The notes under the pieces were generated by a model. The model was not told where the DNA came from, ran no database searches, and worked only from the letters and a program-made list of their open reading frames with translations. The position numbers were made by a program, and so were the translations under genes. Shown here piece after piece: positions 40,601-49,847 of a stretch of 64,000 nucleotides of DNA (position 1 is its first letter; each line of letters begins with the position of its first letter). The stretch comes from Halichondria panicea. Taxonomy: Eukaryota; Porifera; Demospongiae; Suberitida; Halichondriidae. The stretch is taken from contig NC_087378.1 of assembly GCF_963675165.1 (NCBI RefSeq), positions 6,992,073 through 7,056,072 of the forward strand, in the 5' to 3' direction.

Positions 40601-43292
40601 CTGTCTGTAATCAGTGGACTGGACTGACTACTGGACTGGACTTTGACCTGACTATTGCAACACCAACCTTTTCCTCATAACAAGACCACAATAACAAATT
40701 AATGATTGTAAAAACTTAACACATGTACATCTAGCTACATTACAAAACACCTACTGTGGCAAGAACAAAAATTAATGCTTGTCTTTAGGTTTGCATGATG
40801 GAATTAGCTTTCTGTATAGGAGGACAGGTAACTGGCCTAGCTGGTTGAGACCATGATGCATTCTTGCTTAATTGAACTACAATATTATAGAACTGTTGTT
40901 TTTAGGCTCAAACGTAAGTTAAATTGAAAATGGTACATTGATTGTCTGTACATTGTTGTCCGTGGAGAGTGAATATTTGCCATCTTTCATAGTGTACAAA
41001 GATCGAGTCTATGCGTGCATGACTCCTGTCGTACTTTCCATGAAGCCGTTGCACATACACACTTATATTTTCTATAAACCACAAACAAGACAGATGAGCA
41101 TACCCCCCCTGCTATTTGTATCAGATCCGGTCGTAGTAGATACAAAGGATGTTATCCTGTACAAGGAAAATCACTTGAAAAAGGTGCTGTTTCAGGAGGG
41201 ATTTAAAAAAAGGGCATGAATGTTTAGAGACACACTTGGGAACTGTTTACTCACTGTAGATCTACCTGTAACGTTTCCCGTGTTTGTGTAATTCCCCTAC
41301 TTTGAGCCTATGTCAATTGTCGTGCAAGCAAGAATGCTGCTTATCATTGTGTTCTTATAATAGTCATGTATAGCTAGATATCTATGTTGTGTTTTTTATG
41401 TATTTGTCATTGTGGTCTTGTTATGAGGAAAAGGAATGTAATTGGTGTTGCAATAGTCAGGTCAAAGTCCAGTTCAGTCCAGTAGTCCAGTCCATTGATT
41501 ACAGACCGCCTGTATGTGTGTTCATAATTATTTCAAGCTGTAATAAAAAGCTTAGTTTTGCTTTTATGAATCAGTCTTTCGTCTTTCTCTATCACAGGAA
41601 GATGCCAGCAGCACGAAATCTGCTAGTGCAGAGGCTAAAAGTGCTCCTACAGAAGAAATTTTACCTGCCGATGTTTCCATGACTACTAACGATGCCGTTG
41701 ATTTGACAGTAGATGATCAAGACTCGCTTCCCAATGAACCTATGAACGATATCTCAATGGAAGAGACCGATAGTGAATTTGATGATACCAAATCAATTGA
41801 AATGACCTCTGTACATTGTAAAAACAAGGCAATCGAGCAACCAAATTTGAATGACAAAGAAGCTGAAGGAGATAATGTAGCAGAGATGTTAGGAAACTCA
41901 CTAGACGATGAATTGATGCAACCTCCATTGTCTTTTGAATCCAATGAATCACTCGTAGATGAAACAGAGGGAGCAGATGCAACCCTGAATTTAATTACAA
42001 CGACTGCTGTCTTAGTAACTCAAGCCCAACACATTTCCCCTGTTGAAGCAAGTGGACCAGTCCTCCAGCAAGCTTCCATTACTAACGATTCACTAGGCGG
42101 CCCCATCTCCCCAATCTATTCTACACTCACTAAGAGCCCTGCTGTCGACACTGTTAGCCCTGGTGATGATTCTATGAGTGAATCTGATGCAGGTGAAGAG
42201 ATTTCCTATCCCAACGTGTCCCAAGACTTGAGCTCTCTGGAGCTGACCTCAAAGTTTGATCAGGAAGACCTTATTGAGAGCTACACTCGCCTATCAAGCA
42301 AGAAAAAATCTTCCAGTACGGCTGTTAAATTCGATGACGTAGCACAAGATTCATTCTACCCTCACTCCAAACTAGGGAAATTGTTGAGAGACATTCCAAG
42401 TCCCCCAACGCGAGGGGGGTGGTCATCGCAGGGGGTCCTACCTACGTCCTTACCTGGCACTGATTTGAACCTTCTCATGAACAATGGAGTATCTGGCACC
42501 CCTCGAGTGTTTGCATGTGGTGAGGTCGTGACCCCGACAATCCTTCGACCCTCGGCTGTCAAGACAGGCGATATTTTGGACGTAGCCGAAATGGAAACGA
42601 CAAGGGGAGAAGACGATATATCGAGCAAACTTGGTGGTGATAGTCATTTAGAGGTTGATTTGGATGAGGAAGATAGTGGATCGGATTTTGGTCACCAAGC
42701 GGCACCATCGAGTAGTGAAAATTACAGCAGAGTATTACCTGCACGTACAGAGCCCAGTAAACAGCAAGTGGAAGTTGTTATTCCCAATCTACCCATTGAA
42801 ACGGTACCTTCAACTAAAAGAGCACTCCGTTCAAAATTGTCGAAGTTTCGAAAACCCTCAAAGACACGCAAAGTTGCACAGTCTGAGGTAACCGATTACT
42901 CCCCAATTGTGGTTGATCTTCGACCTTCGAGCCTGCCTAAGAGTAAAAAGAGGAATGTGTCAGTTGAACAAGAAGGCGGTCCGTCAGCAAAGAAAATAAA
43001 ACGTCACTCAATGGGAGGAGAGTCATCAGCTGCTGTTGAGATTGATCTATCTATTTCTGGAGCACAGAAGAAGGGTATGTTTTGTACTTAGCGCTAATTT
43101 GATTTAGCCATTTCATGTGTTTGCTTTACATGCAGACAAAGGTTTACATGCAGACAAAGGAAGAAAGAGAACTTTAGCAACAGAACAGGTAATGGTGTCA
43201 TGCCTCTCATGCATTCAAACACTTCTTTATTACATGTGCAGGTGTTGAATAAGAAATCTTTCAAGACACAGAAAAAAAGGAAAAGTGTATAA
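37606..43292 (+). CDS. GNL2: Nucleolar GTP-binding protein 2 (GNL2/NOG2)
   Basis: Nineteen exons give 985 codons in frame: 37606-37654, 37795-37882, 37956-38050, 38106-38185, 38258-38311, 38368-38466, 38517-38547, 38651-38705, 38764-38830, 38890-38919, 39045-39173, 39552-39665, 39820-39948, 40007-40111, 40224-40382, 40442-40534, 41598-43074, 43136-43188 and 43242-43292. It has the NGP1 N-terminal domain and circularly permuted G motifs: [23 protein letters not shown] (G4), [14 protein letters not shown] (G1) and IDCPGVVYP (G3). The family acts in late nuclear 60S ribosomal subunit maturation. The protein is longer than the usual 730 or so residues because exon 17 encodes a long acidic Ser-rich tail; the C-terminus is basic (KKRKSV). 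The exon 13 donor is GC. A 912-bp transposon sits in intron 16. Confidence 0.93.
40589..41520. mobile_element. Mutator-like non-autonomous element with 10-bp target duplication
   Basis: Element at 40599-41510 (912 bp) in GNL2 intron 16. The left end begins GGCTGTCTGTAATCAGTGG. The right end is the inverse complement of GGCGGTCTGTAATCAATGG, and similarity continues for about 90 bp on each side with small indels. Identical direct repeats TGTATGTGTG flank it (40589-40598 and 41511-41520). Long terminal inverted repeats with 9-11-bp target duplications are typical of MULEs. The longest internal frame (40938-41219, 93 codons) shows no transposase motif, so the element is probably non-autonomous. 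Confidence 0.82.
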
Positions 43293-43432
43293 ACATAATA
43301 ACTGTACTGATATAAAATTATAGAACTGACCTAATCAAAATTAATATCAATCTATTGTCACTGCACAAAAAAATATTATTGCAATGAAGTCGATCAACAT
43401 TGTTGTATACATGCATAGAAAAAAAATTTTTA

Positions 43433-44015
43433 CAGAGAATTGAGCACCAAAGTAAGTGCTCATGAACATTGGCCTTGCAAATAGCACAAGCTGCAATAGC
43501 AATATCTGAAACAAAAAATTAAAGCACCAATAACTCCACACAAACTGTCCTGTGTCTTGCAGTTCTCAGGAAACTAACCCAGAGCATCACAAGGAGGGGA
43601 GCCAGACGGGAACACTTGTAGCAACGGTTTCACTCTCTTGCTAGTGTCTAAGTCAGTATGGGTAGTGTGCAGTGATAATTGCACCTGTGTCCGAGGTGAA
43701 CAGCTGATCGAGAACATATACCACTGTAAAGAGCAGTGGCCACTGCAAACGACATGCGTTCACTCCAACAATTCATAACCGAGCAAGCATTACCAACACA
43801 GGAGAAGGCTATAGTCCAATGAGAAAGAGTTGCGTCCTGGACACAGTTTGCACCCATCTTCTGAGCGAGTGTGTGACGTTTGGGAGTAACGAAGAAGAAT
43901 AGTTCGATAACAGGCACACGCTTGAGGATTAGTCTAAACAGTTTGCTTCGATGGTTGACTCAGTACAGCAGGTAGAGAACAGCTAGCAGACTGTACAAGA
44001 TGCAGAACACATCTA
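43433..44015 (-). pseudogene. Decayed TMEM86-like copy
   Basis: Minus-strand translation from about 44012 gives a segment resembling the start of the neighbouring TMEM86-like protein (FCILYSLLAVLYLLY, then SKLFRLILKRVPVIELFFF, compared with SKLLKLVLKCSPIATLLGL). An in-frame TGA at 43962-43960 interrupts it. Further on are WTIAFSCVGNACSVM (like WGILFSLLGDMYLVF), a stop near 43648, and a separate segment near 43510-43433 like the family C-terminus (STYFGAQFSV against VTYYGAQLLI). The middle helices are missing. It lies directly downstream of the intact gene in the same orientation, so tandem duplication and decay is the likely history. A functional intron-containing gene with unusual splicing is the alternative. 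Confidence 0.5.
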
Positions 44016-44230
44016 CAGAGAGTAAATGTACAAGCTGTTTTCAGACTAACTGAGAAATTGTCTTGTTCCTCCTCCATCATGGATTATTGACTGTTGACAA
44101 GTTTTTTTATTGACCCTTTTTCAAACCCACTCTTGTAATCTAATCCTAACATAATATCTACAAACACACTCTGTGCAAAAACATAAGAGTGTACATGTAT
44201 CAACTGCACTCTTATACAAAAAATGACTAC

Positions 44231-44974
44231 CTATGACAAAGGTGTAAATACAGAACGCACAATTAAAAGTTGAGCACCATAATAAGTCACCATGACGACA
44301 ATGTCCGCTATAGGTGTTTCAAACCTCCACTTCTTCAAAGCCAGCACCAGATCAGATATGTAGAACAAACAAGCCCCAACAGCAGCTGTCAGATTGGGAG
44401 TGCTGGGCGTCAACTGAGCTCGAGTTATTGCAGACCATAGCATGGTGGATGTCAGTACACAGTAGAGCAGTGCTAACACGGACATTTTCCAGCTAAACTT
44501 TGGGTAGACATAGCAATAGAAAATTGCAGACACAAGACCTATAGCGAGTGCTGTGATGATCTGCTGCTGCTCAAGACCTGTGGAGATCCCCAACAACAGC
44601 TGTGCCCCATTGAAAAAGTAGGCGTATATACCTTGTGTCATAGAGAATGAAACGATACCCAGCAAAAACATACTGTCAAAGACGAGATACATGTCACCGA
44701 GAAGAGAGAACAAAATGCCCCAAAAAAGGCACCACAGATTATTGAGCGTATTTCCAGGTAATAGAGGTCCCAAACCATTAAAAATGTTGAAAGCGCTGTA
44801 GCCAATCAATCCAAGGAGAGTTGCAATGGGGGAACATTTGAGCACCAACTTGAGCAACTTGCTGTTGCTGTGTAATCCCAGCAGTAGGTAGGTCACTGAC
44901 ATAGCAATGTAGACATATTGAATGAGGATAAAATTCTCTGTGGCTTTTCTTTCTTGGTCCATTGCGAGGTCCAT
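44231..44974 (-). CDS. TMEM86A: TMEM86-like lysoplasmalogenase (YhhN family)
   Basis: A single exon of 247 codons encoding about eight hydrophobic helices. TMEM86/YhhN hallmarks are the GD motif in FSLLGDMYLVF, the following FLLGIVSFSMTQGIYAYFF, and ACLFYISDLVLALKKW near the C-terminus. The family hydrolyses the vinyl ether bond of lysoplasmalogens in ER or plasma membranes. The length matches the usual 230-250. The start MDLAMDQE gives the full family N-terminus; MDQERKA four codons later is an alternative. It diverges from the selenoprotein gene, with 280 bp between starts. Being intronless in an intron-rich region, it might derive from a retrocopy; the decayed copy downstream is related. 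The A versus B paralog choice is not certain. Confidence 0.85.
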   Translation of the reverse strand: MDLAMDQERKATENFILIQYVYIAMSVTYLLLGLHSNSKLLKLVLKCSPIATLLGLIGYSAFNIFNGLGPLLPGNTLNNLWCLFWGILFSLLGDMYLVFDSMFLLGIVSFSMTQGIYAYFFNGAQLLLGISTGLEQQQIITALAIGLVSAIFYCYVYPKFSWKMSVLALLYCVLTSTMLWSAITRAQLTPSTPNLTAAVGACLFYISDLVLALKKWRFETPIADIVVMVTYYGAQLLIVRSVFTPLS

Positions 44975-45254
44975 TGTATGCTACAGGGCTCCTGTAGTGT
45001 GTGCACAATGTGAACATGTGTATATGATGCTTGTTTGCACACATTTATACTGGATTTTGGCACTTGTACTTGTACTTGTATAAATCCTCACCTTTTCACT
45101 CTTCTGTTGTGGATCAAAATTAATTAATATCTACATGTACATGTGTATGTCTCTGATAATTAATCTAGCTAGCCCCTCCCATTTTAACCAACTGCTATCC
45201 ATTGATTCTGCCACTGTGATCTGTTTGCTGCATGCTAGCAAGCAGAAGCTAGCT
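44975..45254. promoter_or_regulatory. Divergent TMEM86-like / selenoprotein intergenic region
   Basis: 280 bp between opposing start codons; both promoters are expected here. It has AT-rich stretches and repeated ACATGTACATGT-like short motifs. Nothing specific is assigned. Confidence 0.4.
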
Positions 45255-46564
45255 ATGACTGACACCCCTGCTAATCTGGTGGACTGGTACCAGTCTGTAG
45301 TCAAGGAGAATGAAGCAACCTTCATTGTCTTTTACAGGGGAATCTGGTGACCTTGGTGCAAGGTGAGTTGAGTGTTGTGTCAGCTAGCTATCTATATCTA
45401 TGGTCAGACCATAGATTTTAGCTACCTAGATTTTAGCTACCTGCATTCTAATCATGCTTTTTACAGTCTATTATTTTTGTGTGACTGTTTGTTGAGTGCG
45501 CATTGTGGAGTATTAACTCTTCCTATGGTCTCAGGAGCACCTTGTCTGGTTCAACGAACTGGTCGAGGAGCTTCTTGCAAAGAAGGTGGGGGTGTACGGG
45601 GTGTGTGCTCAACCTCCCAGCGAGGTGGACCAGATAGTGATGGAGAACAACATTAAATTCAAGGTGAAACTTCTGAAATCGATCGTTATATAAACAGCAA
45701 CACCCTATTAATATAAAATGGCAATTGCTACCAAATAAATAAAAAGCTATAAATATAACCATAGCTCAAAGATTCCCCCCTCCCATGCACAATGCATGCA
45801 TACCCAGTGCTGGTCTGATGTGGATCTGACTCTGTCTAACTACCTGAAGGAGCAGGGTGTGATTGAGGTATGCATCACTGGCGGCCCGGGGACTGAGAAG
45901 GAGGATCTTTATTTCAAGATACGAGAGTACCCCCATGGCATGAATCAGCCTGCCATCCTACTGGTTAAACCAGATGGGAGTGTGGTGTACTCATGGGCCA
46001 GTCGACCCGTCAAGGTCAGCTAATTGCATTGTGATATCGTAATAAGATACAGGATCTACATTTTTGAAATGTCATACTAGTTCCTTGGTATCCTTGAAAG
46101 AGTTTATCACCTTGGTATGCTAAGCTGCTACATTGCATGTACCAATCTAGTGTCTTCAGGCTCGCATGGGGCCAGGGTTGTTTTAGTGTCATGCAGTAGT
46201 ATTCCTTTCCAATTCACCTGTACCTTATGGCTATGTACTTCCTCTTAATTACTGCCCTATAGCTCAAGTATCTAGAATTATACGATATAGGCACATATAC
46301 ATGCAAGCCGAGGGTGAGCTGCCTGTAAGACTCTCGTGCTAGGCTACCTGACCGTACGTGTAATTAATAAAATATGATAGAGACTGTATAATTAACTATT
46401 ATGACACTTATTATTTACACGCTAACAGCTTGTTACTTTGACAATGAACATGATATTACATGGTTATTCCATACAATCCCCTCACCCTGCAGGAGAACAA
46501 AGGCGGAGCTACTGGCAGACCAGAACCAAAAGACGTCTGGGCCCAAGTCAAGGACAAGATTTAG
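45255..46564 (+). CDS. Peroxiredoxin-like (AhpC/TSA fold) selenoprotein, UxxC redox motif
   Basis: Four exons (45255-45362, 45535-45663, 45808-46014, 46493-46564; all phase 0) give 171 residues if the in-frame TGA at 45348-45350 is read as selenocysteine. The motif is F-I-V-F-Y-R-G-I-W-(TGA)-P-W-C-K. Prx-like proteins have FYRGxWCPxC here, so Sec replaces the peroxidatic-type Cys. Coding clearly resumes: EHLVWFNELVEELLAKK, VYGVCAQPP, KCWSDVDLTLSNYL, YPHGMNQPAILLVKPDGSVVYSW. These match the thioredoxin-fold core and the PxxLLVDxDGxVxYxW hairpin of the family. A type II SECIS lies about 70 nt after the TAG (46562-46564). The likely role is thiol-dependent peroxide or disulfide reduction, with substrate unknown. 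The start MTDTPANL follows an upstream region without family similarity; an in-frame Met at 45135 also exists. Confidence 0.88.
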
Positions 46565-46624
46565 CAGAACTGACAATAAGGCATTATGCTGTACATGTAT
46601 GTATAATAGTAGCTGTTGTGTCTG

Positions 46625-46690
46625 TGTAGCTCATGAAGAGAGTGTGACCTAACCAGTCTCGCTGGAGTGCACTTTCTGAGGTTTAATATA
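46625..46690 (+). promoter_or_regulatory. SECIS element (type II) in the 3' UTR of the Prx-like selenoprotein
   Basis: The conserved SECIS core is present in order: ATGA at 46633-46636, unpaired AA at 46651-46652, and GA at 46678-46679. After ATGA, AGAGAGTGTG (46637-46646) pairs over 10 bp with TGCACTTTCT (46668-46677). Beyond the AA a small second stem, CCAG/CTGG with loop TCTCG (46653-46665), forms, which is the type II shape. The lower helix around TAGCTC/GGTTTA is weak. SECIS elements recruit SBP2 and EFsec to recode UGA. Confidence 0.85.
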
Positions 46691-46828
46691 TCATATCAAC
46701 AGTTTTAAATAAATAACTTATCGATGACTAATACATGTATGTCACAAAATCACTGAAGAGATACAATGCACCGAAACTGGATGAGCTACTGTACAAGCAA
46801 GAGAGCGATGAAGTTATATTATAGCATA

Positions 46829-49523
46829 CTAGACAGTGTTCTGTAGTATGAAATCATTGACGAGTTTGGCACATTTTCTGGGTCGATCCAGTGTCATGGC
46901 GTGACCACATCTCTCCACTATCACCACTTGAGCGTGCTCTACCAGTTCAGGCATGATGTTGGCTCCTGATGGATGACACACCTACAAGGGGGAGGGGGGT
47001 ACATTGTGATGGGAGAAATGCAAAGGGTACAATCATGTTTGATGAAGAGCACACACATCCAGATACATAAGAACAGATTATCTACCGTCGTTAAAAAACA
47101 AAAACAAGGTATATACAATTATACGCAAGAGTTGAGATTCTTAGACAAATTCAGAAGCGTTACAGGGTGTACATTCCAAGCTCAAATTGCATCTCAGATA
47201 ATAACAATTTTTCCTAGGAACGACTCCCAGAATTAAACATTTCCCCCTCCCAGCTAAAAATCCTGTATGAAATCCTGACACTGCACTATGCATTGAGTTA
47301 TTAACCTGTCTCACAGTGTAGTGGGTGGACATTTTGACTCACCTTATCATTATCGCCCCATAGCACGAGTGTAGGAATGGTAATGTTTTTAGCCATAAGC
47401 TGGATAGTCTCTGCTGATATCATTTTTTCGGAGTATTCCAGGTCATGTTGCACTGCATGTATAAACGTGTATGCAATGATAACTGTACAGTTCTATTTTT
47501 GTCATGTTACTAAATTTGGACGACCAAAAACCCACAGCTATGCAGACGCCTTTTTATGTGGACAAACCCACGCTTGGAAAGTAGTGATCAATCAAAGAAT
47601 GTCAACAGTTAATCACCAGATATCACTTAATTCATAGTCCCACTGCTTACAGACCAAACATTCATTGGCAAGAGGATTGACCTCACCCATACTGAAACGT
47701 CTTCTACACCTTCAATAATGGACAGAATGTTCCATAGCGCGAGGATTACACAATAAAGAGGTGGTCCTGGCTAACATTTTAATTTACTACGTTTCAAAAT
47801 GACTCACCCCTTAAGAAGTTAGGATACATCGGCAGCTGTGCCTCGACCAAGGCCTGTCTGAATCTGATGGGAAAGGTGAACTTTGATGAGTCATAGAGGA
47901 CCATGTCCATCATCTCCTGGAACTCAGCGGCATTGGTAGGCATCACTTTGTTTTCCCCCTTCGCTAGACACTGCAAAAACTCTGTCTTCACTCCTTGAGG
48001 GAACTTGTGGGTGACTGCAGGGGTGGTTGTGGTGAGTGGGTTATTGGCTTGCAACACAAATACAAAGTCGGCCTTATAATAAACAAACTCCTTTTAAGTA
48101 CTTGAGCAAGCACTGTACAAAAAACGCTCTGAATTATATACAACCAACCAAATACAAGTACACAGCACTTCATTACAAGCAAGCTCTTTAGTGCTATAAT
48201 TATGTGTACAGAAACAATTTATTTGTTTTCCTCCAAGGATGATATCATGCAGAACACACACATTGCATGATATAATCACATTCTTACATGGAGGGCACAT
48301 GAGTGTGATGCTCTTGAGGTGTTGTGATTTTGAGTGGGAAGAAGCGTAGGTGGCGGTGATGAGGGAACCCAGGGAGCAGCCAATCAGGTTCAAGTTGTGC
48401 AGATCCATAGCGGTAATAAACTACAGGAGGAAAGACACATAGGAAAAGGTGAACCACAAAATGACATTGTAGTATTGAAAGTAGAGGATGAGATCACAAT
48501 CAAGGTGAGCTTGAATAGTTCATAGGGTAGTACCAGTAATGTAATCTCAACATCATAGAACAAGATTATACGGCTTTTTTGCCCATAAATTGTTCTATAT
48601 TTGGGTATGAATACATAATTATTATTATTAGCTGAAGCTGCAGTTTATCATGACCACACACACACATGTGATGAGCATCACACAGGGCATGTGAACTGTT
48701 GCATAATGGAATAGACTCTCAGCTATGATTGAGGGAACTGTTAACTGGCACAATGTGACCTAAGTGGCATTGTGATACCAACACTTACACTAGCACTCAT
48801 TAACACAAGAAGGGGTCATAAAATTAATGTCTGTATTCATAGAAAACATACTGGAGAGGGTTGTGTAATCCTAATAGTGTAGGTACATAGGTCGGCTAGT
48901 TGGAACAATAGTGAAAAACAATTAGTCATTCTTCTACACACAACCAGCTGTACGAATACTCTGTACTCACTTCATGAATCTTATCCGAGAATCCATACGC
49001 ATCGTACTTTGATCCATCAAAAGAGCTCTCTCCGTGACCAGGCAGATCGACTAGAATAAGTCTCCATTCTTTAGGCAGGTATCGCACCATGGTCATCCAC
49101 ATGATCTTGCTCCCCGTATAGCCGTGAAGGAAAAGGAATGTTCTAGGGTGGCCATCTTCGTCAGTGTGTTGTTCTGATTGTTCCGAGCTGAGGACTGCTT
49201 CTTTTTCATAGTAGCAATAAGTGAGGTTGTTGACAGTTTTGTACTTTCTTGTCAGACCAGCTATAAAGTAGCCTCCAAATCTGCACAATTAGAGATAGAG
49301 TTTTACCACAATGTACAAGTGCTATCTATTGTGGCTGGTAGTGTGCAGTGTCCATGGCTACGTACATGATCTGAGAGAACACGCCAAAGCTACAAAACAC
49401 TGTAAGACACTGCACTTACTTGTTGTATCCATGTACCAGTGGAGAGGGATATATGTAATATAAAGCAGCCATTAAAGCAGCTAACGCTGCGGGAGGGACC
49501 AAGAAGGGAATCAAAAACTCCAT
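46829..49523 (-). CDS. ABHD6: ABHD6-like monoacylglycerol lipase
   Basis: Six exons (49523-49420, 49280-48971, 48420-48288, 48047-47808, 47452-47343, 46981-46829) encode 349 residues, near the family norm of 337. A hydrophobic N-terminal anchor (LIPFLVPPAALAALMAALYY) precedes the alpha/beta-hydrolase fold: FLFLHGYTGS with the oxyanion region, LVDLPGHGESS, nucleophile elbow GCSLGS (Ser), LVLWGDND (Asp) and CGHAMTLDRP (His). ABHD6 hydrolyses monoacylglycerols, including 2-arachidonoylglycerol, and lysophospholipids at membranes. Exon 4 was joined with its acceptor at 48049-48048 because an earlier AG (48074-48073) breaks the frame. Its stop lies about 140 bp from the SECIS element of the opposing gene, so the 3' UTRs may overlap. 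Confidence 0.88.
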
Positions 49524-49847
49524 TTCTGAGCAATTTAATTGGCTTTGCACAGCAGCTGAGTAGTTTAGCGACAGCGATTCCTTGTTTCTTGGACTATTAA
49601 ACTAGCTAAGAGAATACTATACTGATAAGCAATTGCTTGGCTGTGCATATTAAATAGGACTGCACTTGAAAGGATTATTCATTGTAAATTGTGTGGTCAA
49701 AAATCTGCTGATCCTAGGTACGTAGGTGACCTCAAGCATAGTTGCCCAAAGACCCCACCCAAGATTGACCTAAAACATGTTGCATTAGAGAATAATTGGG
49801 TAATGACATAAATGATGTTTATAACATGACATATGTACAGTCATCAG

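Noticed and set aside
40938-41219. 93-codon open frame inside the GNL2 intron as a host exon or transposase
   Set aside because: It lies wholly within the element with terminal repeats, GNL2 frame is continuous without it, and no transposase motif is visible.
45348-45350. TGA as a nonsense mutation making the Prx-like gene a pseudogene
   Set aside because: All other exons are open and conserved in style, the TGA sits exactly at the redox Cys, and a SECIS follows the real stop.
48094-48182. Alternative ABHD6 exon extension using the AG at 48074-48073
   Set aside because: It shifts frame and gives a Cys-rich sequence unlike the family; the acceptor at 48049-48048 restores the expected alignment.
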